DNA of 64,000 nt from Nitrosococcus wardiae (GCF_004421105.1 NZ_CP038033.1:267659-331658), one strand, 5' to 3'; positions 49,664 to 60,024 are shown, counted from the first letter of the stretch. The notes: generated by a model not told the origin, from the sequence alone. Program-made: numbers and translations.

Positions 49664-51463
49664 ATGTCCATGACGCTAACCTCCTCTTTGGAATCCGGAC
49701 TGGTCGTTTATCACCGCCTGTTGGGTTATGTCCGACCTTACCGCTGGATTTTCGCAGTCTCTGTCATCACCATGGCCGTCTACGCGGCTACCGAGACCGG
49801 GCTGGCAGCACTAATGAAACCCCTGATGGACGGGAGCTTTGTGGAGCGTGATCCAGCCACCATCAAGCTTATTCCCCTGCTTTTAATTGGTCTATTTGTC
49901 ATCCGCGGTATCGCCAATTTTACTACCAATTATGGCCTCAGGTGGGTCGCTCGCCGGGTTGTAAAAGACCTCCGGAAAGACATGTTCTGCCATCTTCTTA
50001 CCTTACCGGCACGTTATTATGACCAAAATTCTTCTGGCCAACTCCTAGCGAAGCTCATTTATGATGTAGAGCAGGTTTCCAATGCGGCTACGGACGCCAT
50101 CCTCACCATCGTCCGGGATTCCTTGACCATCCTGGGTCTCCTTGCCTGGATGCTCTACTTAAATGGTCTGCTCACCCTAATCATTCTAGTGACCGTGCCT
50201 ATTATTGCCCTTATCGTCTGGTGGATCAGTTACCGCTTCCGCCGGATTAGCCGAAAGATTCAAAATTCCATGGGTGATGTCAGTCAAGTGGCCCAAGAAG
50301 CGCTTGAAGGCCATCGGGAGGTCAAGATCTTTGGCGGGCAAGCCTATGAAGCCGAACGTTTCGACCACGTCAATGAGCAAAACCGCCAACAAACCATGAA
50401 AATGGTGGCCACTGATGCCATCAGCCAGCCGGTAGTTCAGTTCATTGCCGTACTGGGATTAGCCGGCGTCATTTATCTCGCCACACGCGAAACCATGCTC
50501 ACTCAAATTAGCATCGGCACCTTCATTTCCTTTGTCACCGCCATGATGATGCTACTTGGCCCTGTTAAACGTCTCACCAAGATCAACGGGACTTTGCAGC
50601 GAGGTATTGCCGCAGCCCAAAGTATCTTCAGCCTCTTAGGAGAACCCCCTGAAACCAATGGCGGGCAGCAAACACTGGGGTGCGTCCAAGGGGCGGTTCG
50701 CTTTGAGCAGTTATCTTTCTGCTATGACGCCACCAAAGGCCCCGTGCTCGAAAACATCAACTTGGAGATCATGCCGTGTCAAACCGTTGCTTTGGTAGGT
50801 CATTCAGGCAGTGGCAAATCCACTTTGGTAAGCTTGCTTGCCCGTCTCTACGAGATTGATTGTGGGCGTATCTTTCTAGACGGGATTGATATCCAAGAAC
50901 TCCCTCTCACGGAACTACGTAAACAGATTGCCTTGGTCAACCAACAGATCGTCTTGTTTAACGACACCATTGCCCATAACATCGCCTATGGAAGCCACCG
51001 GCAGGTCAGCAAACAAGATATTATCCGCGCCGCTGAAGCTGCCCATGCCATGGAATTCATCAACCGCCTGCCTAGGGGTTTGGAGACCGTCATTGGCGAG
51101 AATGGCATCCTCCTTTCCGGAGGCCAACGGCAACGACTTGCCATTGCCCGGGCCTTACTTAAAGATGCCCCCATCCTCATTTTGGATGAGGCGACTGCCT
51201 CCCTAGATACCGAAGCCGAACGGCATATCCAAGCGGCTCTAGAGACCCTGATGCGCCGCCGGACCACACTGGTCATCGCCCATCGACTGTCCACAATAGA
51301 AAATGCCGACCAGATCATCGTGCTTCATCAAGGCCGGATTCTTGAAAGAGGGACTCATCACCAGCTTCTCGCCCAGCAAGGTCACTATGCCGAGCTCTAC
51401 CGCCTGCAATTCCACAACGGCAACGAACACGCCCTGCCCCTCGCCGCAAATGTTGGATTATAG
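49664..51463 (+). CDS. msbA: Lipid A export ABC transporter MsbA
   Basis: Flips core-lipid A across the inner membrane. The 599 residues comprise six membrane helices, of which the loop RKDMFCHLLTLPARYYDQNSSGQLLAKL is typical of MsbA, and a nucleotide-binding domain. The latter carries Walker A GHSGSGKST, signature LSGGQRQRLAIARALL and Walker B ILILDEATASLD. It starts ten bases after exbD and overlaps lpxK by 14 bases. The link to lpxK supports lipid A as the substrate. Confidence 0.95.
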   Translation: MSMTLTSSLESGLVVYHRLLGYVRPYRWIFAVSVITMAVYAATETGLAALMKPLMDGSFVERDPATIKLIPLLLIGLFVIRGIANFTTNYGLRWVARRVVKDLRKDMFCHLLTLPARYYDQNSSGQLLAKLIYDVEQVSNAATDAILTIVRDSLTILGLLAWMLYLNGLLTLIILVTVPIIALIVWWISYRFRRISRKIQNSMGDVSQVAQEALEGHREVKIFGGQAYEAERFDHVNEQNRQQTMKMVATDAISQPVVQFIAVLGLAGVIYLATRETMLTQISIGTFISFVTAMMMLLGPVKRLTKINGTLQRGIAAAQSIFSLLGEPPETNGGQQTLGCVQGAVRFEQLSFCYDATKGPVLENINLEIMPCQTVALVGHSGSGKSTLVSLLARLYEIDCGRIFLDGIDIQELPLTELRKQIALVNQQIVLFNDTIAHNIAYGSHRQVSKQDIIRAAEAAHAMEFINRLPRGLETVIGENGILLSGGQRQRLAIARALLKDAPILILDEATASLDTEAERHIQAALETLMRRRTTLVIAHRLSTIENADQIIVLHQGRILERGTHHQLLAQQGHYAELYRLQFHNGNEHALPLAANVGL

Positions 51464-52484
51464 GTCTCTCATTCTCAACTATTGGTATAGCACTCACCCC
51501 ACACGTTGGTTGCTCACTCCCCTCAGTGCTCTCTTCCAAATGGTGGTAAAAGGGCGTCAATGGGCCTACCGTCAAGGCCTGAAGGGTATCCAAGTATTCC
51601 CCGTACCCGTCCTAGTTATCGGCAATCTGACCTTAGGAGGGACGGGAAAAACGCCGCTAGTCATTTGGTTAGCACAATTTCTCAGGCACCGTGGCTACCG
51701 GCCGGGAATCATCAGCCGCGGCTATGGGGGCCAAGCCCGAAACTATCCCCAGCGCGTCTATCCTGACAGCGATCCCTATCTTGTCGGTGATGAGGCCATT
51801 CTCCTGGCCCGGCACACCACCTCTCCCATCGTTGTAGGACCTGATCGGGCCATTGCCGCCCGGACCCTTTTAGCCCACGCTGACTGTAATGTCTTGCTTT
51901 CAGACGATGGTTTACAGCATTATGCCTTAGGCCGAGATATCGAGATCCTGTTGGTGGACGGGGCACGCCGCTTTGGTAACGGTCACTGTCTACCCGCTGG
52001 CCCCTTAAGGGAACCCTTAGATCGCCTGCAAACTGTGGATTTAGTGGTCACCAATGGTTTTCCTCAAGCGGGGGAGTTTGCCATGCACCTGCAACTTCAA
52101 ACAGCTCGCCGTCTCACAGACGGCACTCCCTATCCCCTAAAAAAATTTCGCCACTCCAAGATACATGGAGTCGCCGGAATCGGAAATCCAGAACGCTTTT
52201 TTATCCAGTTACAAACCCAAGGTCTCACCGTTCAGCCACATCCTTTTCCCGACCACCACCGTTTCCAGCCTAACGATCTCACCTTTGAAGATCAGCAACC
52301 GGTATTAATGACGGAGAAAGATGCGGTAAAATGTACCCATTTTGCCCGCGATAACCATTGGTATGTTCCCTTGGATGTTTCTCTACCAGCCTCCTTTGGC
52401 GATCAGGTGCTGAACTTGCTGCAGCAGGCTTTTAGAAAAAAGCCAAACGCTAAACATAGCAACAACAGGATGCTCCATGGATAA
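51450..52484 (+). CDS. lpxK: Tetraacyldisaccharide 4'-kinase
   Basis: Phosphorylates lipid A disaccharide at the 4' position, late in lipid A synthesis at the inner membrane. The ATG at 51450, inside the msbA 3' end, gives 344 residues and the expected N-terminal amphipathic helix; a start at 51303 lies wholly inside msbA and can be dismissed. The P-loop is [11 protein letters not shown]. It then overlaps the Trm112-like gene by eight bases, suggesting translational coupling across the three genes. Confidence 0.95.
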   Translation: MLDYRSLILNYWYSTHPTRWLLTPLSALFQMVVKGRQWAYRQGLKGIQVFPVPVLVIGNLTLGGTGKTPLVIWLAQFLRHRGYRPGIISRGYGGQARNYPQRVYPDSDPYLVGDEAILLARHTTSPIVVGPDRAIAARTLLAHADCNVLLSDDGLQHYALGRDIEILLVDGARRFGNGHCLPAGPLREPLDRLQTVDLVVTNGFPQAGEFAMHLQLQTARRLTDGTPYPLKKFRHSKIHGVAGIGNPERFFIQLQTQGLTVQPHPFPDHHRFQPNDLTFEDQQPVLMTEKDAVKCTHFARDNHWYVPLDVSLPASFGDQVLNLLQQAFRKKPNAKHSNNRMLHG

Positions 52485-52656
52485 AAAATTACTTGAGATA
52501 CTTGCTTGCCCAGTATGCAAAAGCTCCTTGGTCTATCAGAAAACAGACGAGGAACTCATCTGTAAGGCTTGTCGTTTGGCCTACCCTATCCGGGATGGCA
52601 TTCCGGTCATGCTCGAGGAGGAAGCGCGGCAACTCGATCCTGAGGAGGAAGTCTAG
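52477..52656 (+). CDS. Trm112 family zinc protein (YcaR-like)
   Basis: Short 59-residue protein of the Trm112/YcaR family, whose eukaryotic members activate methyltransferases. Four cysteines, CPVC (11-14) and CKAC (29-32), can bind zinc, and the remaining sequence ([19 protein letters not shown]) is diagnostic. It overlaps lpxK by eight bases, as in lpxK-ycaR-kdsB operons. kdsB, expected next, is missing: a 306-bp gap and metK follow instead. Confidence 0.9.
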   Translation: MDKKLLEILACPVCKSSLVYQKTDEELICKACRLAYPIRDGIPVMLEEEARQLDPEEEV

Positions 52657-52962
52657 CCTCTCTAGAAGAACTCAAGTAGCATTAGCAGTTTAGAACCTAG
52701 CACTCACTTAAAACAGGTGCCCTACCCGAATATTCCAGGGGAGGAGCTTCCTCCCGCTTGAAGACAAAGGCACAATGATAGTCTGCTAGAGCCCAATAAA
52801 ACGGTTGCTAGATTTAAGATCATGCTTATACTGCTAACTAATCAAATTAATTTATTACAGCACCAAAAAAGGTTTAAGTAGACAGCAGCGCCACCGAACC
52901 CTCCCTTGTACTCTTACCTTAGTACCGCTAAAGTTTGCCAAAATTCAAAGAAGGGGAAAAAT
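52657..52962 (+). other. 306-bp non-coding gap before metK
   Basis: No convincing gene is present. It contains a perfect hairpin at 52739-52755 (seven-base stem GGGAGGA, loop GCT), which has no T-run and may end or attenuate the lpxK-Trm112 transcript. It is followed by a promoter-like pair at 52805-52832 and a 125-base AT-rich leader. I looked for SAM riboswitch patterns and found none. The ribosome-binding site for metK is AAGGGG. Confidence 0.6.
52805..52832 (+). promoter_or_regulatory. Probable sigma-70 promoter for metK
   Basis: TTGCTA at 52805-52810 (four of six to TTGACA) and TATACT at 52827-52832 (five of six to TATAAT) are 16 bases apart. The position suits transcription of metK with a leader of about 120 bases. 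Not confirmed by any other signal. Confidence 0.4.
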
Positions 52963-54180
52963 ATGTCCATGAAGGAAACTAGACAATTTACTTCAGAATC
53001 GGTCTCCGAAGGTCATCCAGATAAAATTGCAGACCAAATCTCGGATGCGATCCTAGACGCCATCTTGGCCAAAGATAAGAAAGCACGGGTGGCTTGCGAG
53101 ACTTTAGTGAAAACCGGCATGGTGCTCGTGGCAGGAGAAATTACCACCCAAGCCCAAGTCGATTATGAGCAAATCATCCGCGAACTCATTATTAAAATTG
53201 GTTACGACAGTTCAGAAATGGGATTTGATGGGGCAACCTGTGCCGTGTTAAATGCCATCGGCAAGCAATCACCTGATATTGCCCAGGGCGTTGACCGAGA
53301 ATTAGAAGAAGAACAAGGTGCAGGCGACCAAGGGATGATGTTTGGCTATGCGAGCGATGAAACCGATGTTTTGATGCCTGCACCCATTACCTATTCCCAT
53401 CGCTTGGTACAGCGCCAGGCCGAAGTGCGGCGTAGCGGCGAATTGCCTTGGTTGCGTCCAGACGCTAAAAGCCAGGTTACCTTGCTTTATGAAGACGATG
53501 TGCCCGTGGGAATTGATGCCGTTGTCTTATCCACCCAGCATAGCCCCGAAATCAAGCAAACCACCTTGCGTGAGGCGGTTATTGAAACCATTATCAAACC
53601 CGTACTGCCCGCCGAATGGTTGGCCCGCTGTAAATCTGAAAACATTCATGTGAACCCGACCGGCAGTTTCGCCATCGGGGGTCCTATGGGCGATTGTGGA
53701 CTGACTGGGCGTAAAATCATCGTCGATACTTATGGAGGAATGGCTCGCCATGGGGGCGGTGCCTTTTCAGGCAAAGATCCCTCCAAAGTAGACCGCTCTG
53801 CTGCCTATGCTGGCCGCTACGTCGCTAAAAACCTTGTAGCTGCAGGCTTGGCTGAGCGCTGTGAGGTTCAAATCTCGTACGCCATCGGTGTCGCCGAACC
53901 GACCTCAGTGAGCGTCAATACCTTCGGTACGGGCAGGGTTGCAGAATCCCGTCTCGTCCAGTTGATCCGAGCACATTTTGATCTACGACCCGCAGGTCTG
54001 CTACGGATGCTAGACCTGCTTCAACCTATTTACCGAAAAACCGCGGCGTATGGCCACTTTGGCCGGGAAGAGCCCGAATTTACTTGGGAGCAAACCGATA
54101 AAGCCGAGGCACTCCGCGATGCCGCGGGCTTAGGGCCTATTACCGCTGAAGTTGTCAACGCTCGCTCTGAAAGCCATTAA
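52963..54180 (+). CDS. metK: S-adenosylmethionine synthase
   Basis: Makes SAM from methionine and ATP. I chose the ATG at 52963, just after AAGGGGAAAA, which gives 405 residues; a start at 52906 would add 19 unrelated residues. Motifs include [27 protein letters not shown] and the phosphate loop [16 protein letters not shown]. It is followed by ahcY and metF, so SAM synthesis, SAH removal and methyl-THF supply lie together. Confidence 0.97.
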   Translation: MSMKETRQFTSESVSEGHPDKIADQISDAILDAILAKDKKARVACETLVKTGMVLVAGEITTQAQVDYEQIIRELIIKIGYDSSEMGFDGATCAVLNAIGKQSPDIAQGVDRELEEEQGAGDQGMMFGYASDETDVLMPAPITYSHRLVQRQAEVRRSGELPWLRPDAKSQVTLLYEDDVPVGIDAVVLSTQHSPEIKQTTLREAVIETIIKPVLPAEWLARCKSENIHVNPTGSFAIGGPMGDCGLTGRKIIVDTYGGMARHGGGAFSGKDPSKVDRSAAYAGRYVAKNLVAAGLAERCEVQISYAIGVAEPTSVSVNTFGTGRVAESRLVQLIRAHFDLRPAGLLRMLDLLQPIYRKTAAYGHFGREEPEFTWEQTDKAEALRDAAGLGPITAEVVNARSESH

Positions 54181-54259
54181 CCCTAGAAGTCAAGGGAAAA
54201 TTTAGGCGGTAAATTTAAATATCGGGTCATGCCTGAACAAAACAAATCTGGGAGAACCT

Positions 54260-55573
54260 ATGAGCACACAGACCGCAGAAAATCTGGCCTCTGATTATAA
54301 GGTTGCAGATATCAGTCTTGCTGACTGGGGCCATAAAGAGATTGCCATTGCTGAAACTGAAATGCCTGGCCTTATGGCCTTACGGGAAGAATACCAAGGG
54401 CAGAAACCCCTGGCTGGCGCCCGTATTGCTGGCTGCCTCCACATGACCATTCAAACGGCTGTTCTTATCGATACCCTAGTGGCCCTCGGCGCTGAAGTGC
54501 GTTGGTCCTCATGCAATATTTTTTCCACCCAAGACCACGCCGCCGCAGCTATTGCTGCCAAAGGAATTCCGGTATTCGCATGGAAAGGTGAAACCGAAGA
54601 GGAATACTGGTGGTGCGTTGATCAAACCATCCACGGGCCTAATGGCTGGCAACCCAATATGCTGCTAGATGATGGGGGTGACCTCACCGCCGTCATGCAT
54701 AAGCGATACCCCAAGATTTTAGAAGAAGTCCGCGGCCTTTCTGAGGAGACCACCACTGGCGTACACCGCTTATACGAAATGATGGAGCAGGGAACCCTGA
54801 AAGTCCCTGCCTTTAACGTCAACGATTCGGTCACCAAGTCTAAATTTGATAACCTTTATGGTTGCCGGGAGTCCCTCCTTGACGGCATCAAGCGGGCAAC
54901 CGATGTCATGATTGCAGGTAAAACCACGGTGATATTGGGGTATGGCGATGTCGGCAAGGGATGCGCCCAATCCCTCCGTGGCCAAGGAGCCACGGTGTGG
55001 GTTACCGAGATTGATCCTATTTGTGCCCTCCAAGCAGCCATGGAAGGTTTTCGCGTTGTCACCATGGAAGAGGCGGCAAGCAAGGGGGATATTTTCATCA
55101 CAGCCACCGGCAATTATCACGTGATCACTCACCAACATATGCAAGCGATGAAGAATCAGGCCATCGTTTGCAATATCGGCCACTTTGATAGCGAGATTGA
55201 TGTGGCGAGCCTGCGGCAATATACCTGGGAAAACATTAAACCCCAAGTGGACCACATCATCTTCCCAGATGGGAAACGTATCATCCTCCTTGCTGAAGGC
55301 CGATTGGTCAACTTGGGCTGCGCTACGGGACATCCCAGTTTTGTCATGTCCAACTCATTTACCAACCAAGTATTGGCCCAGATTGAATTATGGAACAATC
55401 CAGAGAAGTATGAGAGGCGAGTTTATGTGCTACCGAAAAAACTGGATGAACAAGTCGCCCAGTTGCACTTAAAGAAACTCGGTGCTCAATTAACTCAGCT
55501 TACCGAAGAACAGGCCAAATATATTGGTGTTCCATTAGACGGACCCTATAAGCCAGACTATTATCGATATTAA
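54260..55573 (+). CDS. ahcY: Adenosylhomocysteinase
   Basis: NAD-dependent hydrolysis of S-adenosylhomocysteine to adenosine and homocysteine. The 437 residues show the NAD motif [11 protein letters not shown] and the C-terminal PYKPDYYRY that completes the active site of the neighbouring subunit. The [21 protein letters not shown] region binds substrate. Length and sequence are standard for the family. It starts 79 bp after metK; no SAH riboswitch-like structure was found in this gap. Confidence 0.97.
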   Translation: MSTQTAENLASDYKVADISLADWGHKEIAIAETEMPGLMALREEYQGQKPLAGARIAGCLHMTIQTAVLIDTLVALGAEVRWSSCNIFSTQDHAAAAIAAKGIPVFAWKGETEEEYWWCVDQTIHGPNGWQPNMLLDDGGDLTAVMHKRYPKILEEVRGLSEETTTGVHRLYEMMEQGTLKVPAFNVNDSVTKSKFDNLYGCRESLLDGIKRATDVMIAGKTTVILGYGDVGKGCAQSLRGQGATVWVTEIDPICALQAAMEGFRVVTMEEAASKGDIFITATGNYHVITHQHMQAMKNQAIVCNIGHFDSEIDVASLRQYTWENIKPQVDHIIFPDGKRIILLAEGRLVNLGCATGHPSFVMSNSFTNQVLAQIELWNNPEKYERRVYVLPKKLDEQVAQLHLKKLGAQLTQLTEEQAKYIGVPLDGPYKPDYYRY

Positions 55574-55647
55574 GTTATTGTATATTAAATATATTTCAAG
55601 AAAATATAGGAAGGAAATCACTTTCTAAGTAGGTGCAATACCCAGGC

Positions 55648-55691
55648 TAACTGCCGGCAATCAGCTAAAGCAGTTACATTGCCGGCAGTTA
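55648..55691. repeat. 44-bp inverted repeat after ahcY
   Basis: Two perfect 14-base arms (TAACTGCCGGCAAT at 55648-55661 and its complement at 55678-55691) surround 16 bases. It has no T-tract, so a rho-independent terminator is unlikely, though a hairpin could slow transcription from ahcY. It lies 74 bases after the ahcY stop. Confidence 0.6.
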
Positions 55692-55719
55692 TTTACTCAC
55701 ACTCTGGACTTATGCAGTT

Positions 55720-55791
55720 TGTCATACCCGCGTAGGCAGGTATCCAGATTTTTCAGAGAGTGATTAGATACCTGCCTACGCGGGTATGACA
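55720..55791. repeat. 72-bp inverted repeat (REP/MITE-like) upstream of metF
   Basis: Two perfect 25-base arms, starting TGTCATACCCGCGTAGGCAG at 55720-55744 and its reverse complement at 55767-55791, flank a 22-base spacer. Elements of this general appearance (CATACCCGCG...GGCAGGTATC) recur in many proteobacterial genomes. It sits 45 bases upstream of metF, so it may separate metF from ahcY or form a hairpin in the transcript. Confidence 0.75.
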
Positions 55792-55835
55792 ATCCGGGCA
55801 TTTGGCGTAAATACTGACACTTTTATTATGGCATT

Positions 55836-56729
55836 ATGCATTCTCAACGGAACTACCCTTTAATTTTTAGTTGTGAATTCTTCCCCCCTAAGGGTGATGA
55901 AGGCGCTTCTAAACTGCGCCGGACTCGAAAGAAGCTTGCCCGACTCCATCCTCGTTACTATTCGGTGACTTTTGGGGCAGGTGGATCTACCCGTGACCGA
56001 ACCTTCGAGACAATTTCAGCAATCCAGGCAGAAGCGAAGAAAACTGGTATTGAAGCTGCCCCCCATCTCTCTTGTGTGGGGGCTACCCGCGGGAATATTC
56101 GAGAAATTCTAAAGGCTTACCAACAACAGGGAGTCAAACGCCTGGTCACTCTCCGAGGCGATTTACCTTCTGGAATGGTTGATCCCGGAGATTTTCATTA
56201 TGCGAACCAATTGGTGGAATTCATTCGCGCCGAAACAGAGGATTATTTCTACATTGAGGTGGCGGCTTATCCCGAGGTCCATCCCCAAGCGCGCTCTGCA
56301 CGCGCTGATCTTATGAATTTCAAACGCAAGGTCGAGGCAGGGGCTAATAGTGCCATTACCCAGTATTTCTACAATATCGATGCTTATCTCCGCTTTGTAG
56401 ATCGCTGTGAAAGCGTAGGCATCGACCTCCCCATTGTTCCTGGGATCATGCCGATTAACAATTACGTGCAGTTAGCCCGCTTCTCTGATGCCTGCGGCGC
56501 AGAAATCCCGCGCTGGCTACGGAAACGATTGGAGGAATTTCGTGATCCGGCCGCCATGAGCGCCTTTGCTCTTGATGTCATCAGTGATCTCTGTCATCGC
56601 TTGCTGGAATCTGGTGCTCCAGGGTTGCATTTCTATACGCTAAACCGGGCAGACCCCACCCTTGCTATCTGGAATAACTTAGGGTTGAAAGTTAAACCTG
56701 CCGATTTATCTACTGCTGCCAAGACGTAG
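55836..56729 (+). CDS. metF: Methylenetetrahydrofolate reductase
   Basis: FAD enzyme that makes 5-methyl-THF for methionine synthesis. The 297 residues show the barrel motifs FSCEFFPPKGDEG, SVTFGAGGSTRDRT, PHLSCVGATR and VTLRGDLP. The MetH/MetE partner is outside the window. It completes metK-ahcY-metF, but inverted repeats lie before it and may give it its own expression. Confidence 0.96.
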   Translation: MHSQRNYPLIFSCEFFPPKGDEGASKLRRTRKKLARLHPRYYSVTFGAGGSTRDRTFETISAIQAEAKKTGIEAAPHLSCVGATRGNIREILKAYQQQGVKRLVTLRGDLPSGMVDPGDFHYANQLVEFIRAETEDYFYIEVAAYPEVHPQARSARADLMNFKRKVEAGANSAITQYFYNIDAYLRFVDRCESVGIDLPIVPGIMPINNYVQLARFSDACGAEIPRWLRKRLEEFRDPAAMSAFALDVISDLCHRLLESGAPGLHFYTLNRADPTLAIWNNLGLKVKPADLSTAAKT

Positions 56730-56792
56730 GCCTGTCATGGATCTGGGAGAAGACCCAGAGGTGGTAAGGGTCAACTCATCGAAGGGAAATAG

Positions 56793-59534
56793 TCATTTTT
56801 TCTCTTTATTCTTTATCAAAGGCCTGTTATGAAATGGCCGAGGAACTCCAATGACAAGGCCTTGGACATAATCAACTCCAATGCCTCGTAGCTTTTCCAG
56901 GACAGCTTCATTTTCGACAAATTCAGCAATAGTCTTCAAGCCCATCACTTTACCTACCTTATGAATGGCCTCTACCATGGCATAATCCACAGGATCATCC
57001 ACCATGTCTTTGACGAAACTACCATCAATCTTTAGGTAATCAACTGGTAAATTCTTTAAGTAATTAAATGACGATAGACCACTGCCGAAGTCATCTAATG
57101 CGAAACGACATCCGATCTCCTTCAATTCTCGAATAAATCGAATCGCACTATCAAAGTTGGCCACCGCTGCCGTTTCCGTGATCTCAAAGCAAATCATCCG
57201 AGGGTTAATCGGACTCCGTTGCAGTTGCTCAATCACAAACTTCAAAAATAATTCATCACAAACCGATTGACCGGAAAGATTGATGCCTATCAGCCCATGC
57301 CCTATTGAGTGCTTCTCTAAGGCAATAAAGGTGTTACTGATTACCCACCGATCCAGGGCCGACATTAAGCGGTACCGCTCCGCAGCCGGAATAAAAGCCA
57401 TTGGCGGAATAAGGCCTTCGTCCTCGCCTTTCATTCGCAATAACACCTCACCGTGGCAGATATGCTCTTCCTCATTTAAGGCATGTATCGGCTGGTAATA
57501 AATTAGAAACCGGCTCTCCTCAAAGGCCTGCTGGATACGAGCCACCCACTGTATCTCGCCATGGTGGCGCTCAACGATGCAGTCATCGAGGCGATAGGTG
57601 TGAATACGATCACGCCCTTGGTCTTTGGCCACGTAACAGGCTGTGTCTGCAGCACTCAGTACTTCCTCCAGCCCTCCACTGCCTCGAGCAAGGGAAACCA
57701 AACCGATGCTGACACCCAGCTGAAAAGCCTTTCCTTTCCAGTTAAAGCGAAAATCACGGATCAAAATCCGCAGACTCTCTGCAATCCCTCGAGCCTGGTC
57801 TAAATGGCATCCCAGCAGCAGTACACCAAACTCATCCCCCCCCAGCCGGCCCAGGCAGTCTGCCTCGCGGATTCGCTCCTGTAACAAGGTAGCCAGTTGA
57901 CGAAGTAACTTATCGCCGGCTAAATGCCCACAAGTATCATTGACTACCTTAAATTGGTCCAAATCTAAATAACATAGGACATGATGGGTATCGTTCTGGC
58001 GGACATCATCCAATGCCTGCCGCAGCCGAACTTCAAATTCACGCCGGTTGATGAGACCAGTTAAAGCATCATGAGTCGCTTGATAGCTAAGCTGGCTTGC
58101 AAGCGCCCGCAGGGGGCTGATATCCCGTAGTACCAGGACGGCACCGAAAATACGGTCCTGGGAATCACGGAGAGGCGCAATAGATGTTTGAACAATTAAT
58201 TCCTGATTCCGCGCGTCCTGCAATAAGGCTGTGCAGGAATGACTCTCAACAGGCTCCTGCGCTAACCAAGCAGCAATATCACGAATCACATGAGAGCGGC
58301 TCTCTTCATCGAGAAGACAAGCAACCTTCTCCAGGGACTTGCCTTGGGCCTGACTTTGAGTTGTGCCAATAAGTTCTTCTGCTAATGGATTGAGATAATC
58401 GATCCGGCCCTGAGAATCAATGGTAATCACCGCATCTCCAATCGACTCCAAAGTCACCTGAGCCCGCTGATGGTCTAAAAATAAAGCTTCTTGCGCCCTC
58501 TGACTCACCATGATCTTCCGAAAGCGGATGAGAGTCTGGGCAAAAGCATTCGCAAAACTCATTGATAACACTTCATCATCGAGAGTAAAGCCGCGATGAT
58601 TGCGTTTATTACAAAGATAAATCCGCCCGATGATCTTCCCTTCATTGATGATAGGTGCCATAAGCAATGACTTCAGGGAAAAATCAGGAGGCAGAAACTC
58701 CACTAAATCTGAATGTGAACTCAGATCATCAACACGCAGTGCCCGCTCTCGCTCTAGCCGGGCTCCCAAGAGTTCTTTACTGCTTAAAATTTGAGTGATA
58801 ATTTCTGCTTTCTCCTTAGACACACCAGAGAAAACAAAGGTCTTTAAGTGATCCTCAGCATTCAGTGTAGTCGCCACAGCATATTCAGACTGTGCTAATT
58901 CCTGCAGGATATCCATTCCGCCTCGCAACAAATATTCCTCATCGGTTGCATGAGCTAATAAATCCAGCAATCTCTGCGAGACCTCGTAGAGATTGCTATG
59001 CCGCGTCAAGGTATTGAGAATTTCCGTTAAAAATTCCGCCACCGACAGGAATAAAGCCTCCTCCTGTTTGTTCCAAAGGTGATTTGGCTGACTCCGGTGC
59101 ATCCCCAGCAGCCAAGGCTCACCCTGGTTAGGATAAAGGGCAATCGCCATGAGGGCTTGAGAACCTAAGGGCTCTTGCTCGCCGAATCGAGCGGGAAGAG
59201 GGAAATCATCATTAAAAACGACCGGCGACCGGCGGGCTAAGGCTAAACGGAATAACCTTCCTGTAAACTCATCCACAGGGAGATCCTGCTTCAAAGTTTG
59301 AACTTGAGAAAACCCCGGCTTTGAGCGTTGGCAACAAACACGATAACTCGTAGCGATGGAACTACAAGGATAAAGCAGCCATACCCGGTTACAATTAAAG
59401 AGGAAAAAGACAGAATCCACGGCAACGGCAAGTAGTCTGTCTATATCGGCGTGATCACTCGCAGCCTGGGCAATAGGGCGTAAAACTTCGAGGATGGTTG
59501 GCCTCTTGGCCTTAAAATCACTTCCCTGTTTCAT
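56793..59534 (-). CDS. GAF-GAF-PAS-GGDEF-EAL c-di-GMP signalling protein
   Basis: Cytoplasmic sensor with both cyclase and phosphodiesterase domains; 913 residues, no membrane segments. Two GAF-like regions (about 10-175 and 195-345), the second with the RxxxL-type SLKSLLMAPIINEGKIIGRIYL, are followed by PAS (about 355-475), GGDEF and EAL. The GGDEF motif is intact (565-569), with an RxxD inhibitory site (556-559) five residues upstream. EAL reads EVL (696-698), keeping the catalytic Glu, and FALDDFGSG and KIDGSF follow. Both activities are possible in principle. It is convergent with metF and ends beside moaE. No signal can be predicted. Confidence 0.92.
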   Translation of the reverse strand: MKQGSDFKAKRPTILEVLRPIAQAASDHADIDRLLAVAVDSVFFLFNCNRVWLLYPCSSIATSYRVCCQRSKPGFSQVQTLKQDLPVDEFTGRLFRLALARRSPVVFNDDFPLPARFGEQEPLGSQALMAIALYPNQGEPWLLGMHRSQPNHLWNKQEEALFLSVAEFLTEILNTLTRHSNLYEVSQRLLDLLAHATDEEYLLRGGMDILQELAQSEYAVATTLNAEDHLKTFVFSGVSKEKAEIITQILSSKELLGARLERERALRVDDLSSHSDLVEFLPPDFSLKSLLMAPIINEGKIIGRIYLCNKRNHRGFTLDDEVLSMSFANAFAQTLIRFRKIMVSQRAQEALFLDHQRAQVTLESIGDAVITIDSQGRIDYLNPLAEELIGTTQSQAQGKSLEKVACLLDEESRSHVIRDIAAWLAQEPVESHSCTALLQDARNQELIVQTSIAPLRDSQDRIFGAVLVLRDISPLRALASQLSYQATHDALTGLINRREFEVRLRQALDDVRQNDTHHVLCYLDLDQFKVVNDTCGHLAGDKLLRQLATLLQERIREADCLGRLGGDEFGVLLLGCHLDQARGIAESLRILIRDFRFNWKGKAFQLGVSIGLVSLARGSGGLEEVLSAADTACYVAKDQGRDRIHTYRLDDCIVERHHGEIQWVARIQQAFEESRFLIYYQPIHALNEEEHICHGEVLLRMKGEDEGLIPPMAFIPAAERYRLMSALDRWVISNTFIALEKHSIGHGLIGINLSGQSVCDELFLKFVIEQLQRSPINPRMICFEITETAAVANFDSAIRFIRELKEIGCRFALDDFGSGLSSFNYLKNLPVDYLKIDGSFVKDMVDDPVDYAMVEAIHKVGKVMGLKTIAEFVENEAVLEKLRGIGVDYVQGLVIGVPRPFHNRPLIKNKEKK

Positions 59535-59586
59535 CGCCTAGTGCCCAATAGCGCTTCGCCCCTATCAGAAAACACGCATACCCACC

Positions 59587-60024
59587 TTAGGAGGAGGTAT
59601 TGCTCTCGACCCAGCGGGTACCGGTTGCAAGCGTTTCCTTTTTCCAAAAAGGAGCGCTGGCTTTTAACTCCTCCACCAGATAATAACAGGCCTTGAAGGC
59701 AGCCGCCCGATGGGCAGACCAAACCGCCACAAGCACAATGGGTTCGTTGGGCTGTAAATGGCCATAGCGATGAATAATAAGAGAGTCGAGAATAGGCCAT
59801 TGGCGTCTTGCCTCCTCGGTAAGCTTGCCGAGGTATTTTTCAGTCATGTCGGGGTAATGTTCTAGCTCCATAGCTTGGACATTCTCCCCTTCATTGAAGT
59901 CTCTCATGGTGCCCACAAAGCAGGCAGTCGCCCCAAATCGCCCCATCTGCCCTAAATAGGCTTGCTGGTAGTTAGCAACTTCTTGCCAAGGCTCAAATGG
60001 AGCATTAATAATGTGAATAGTCAC
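59587..60024 (-). CDS. moaE: Molybdopterin synthase catalytic subunit
   Basis: Transfers sulfur from the MoaD thiocarboxylate to precursor Z to make molybdopterin. The 145 residues begin at a GTG at 60024 that overlaps the moaD stop by four bases. Motifs include FVGTMRDFNEGENVQAMELEHYPDM, RYGHLQPNEPIVLVAVWSAHRAAAF and the C-terminal FWKKET with the conserved lysines. Full length and catalytic residues are intact. Confidence 0.95.
   Translation of the reverse strand: MTIHIINAPFEPWQEVANYQQAYLGQMGRFGATACFVGTMRDFNEGENVQAMELEHYPDMTEKYLGKLTEEARRQWPILDSLIIHRYGHLQPNEPIVLVAVWSAHRAAAFKACYYLVEELKASAPFWKKETLATGTRWVESNTSS

Noticed and set aside
54181-54259. SAH or SAM riboswitch before ahcY or metK
   Set aside because: The metK-ahcY gap is 79 bp with no conserved riboswitch core, and the metK leader shows only a simple hairpin.
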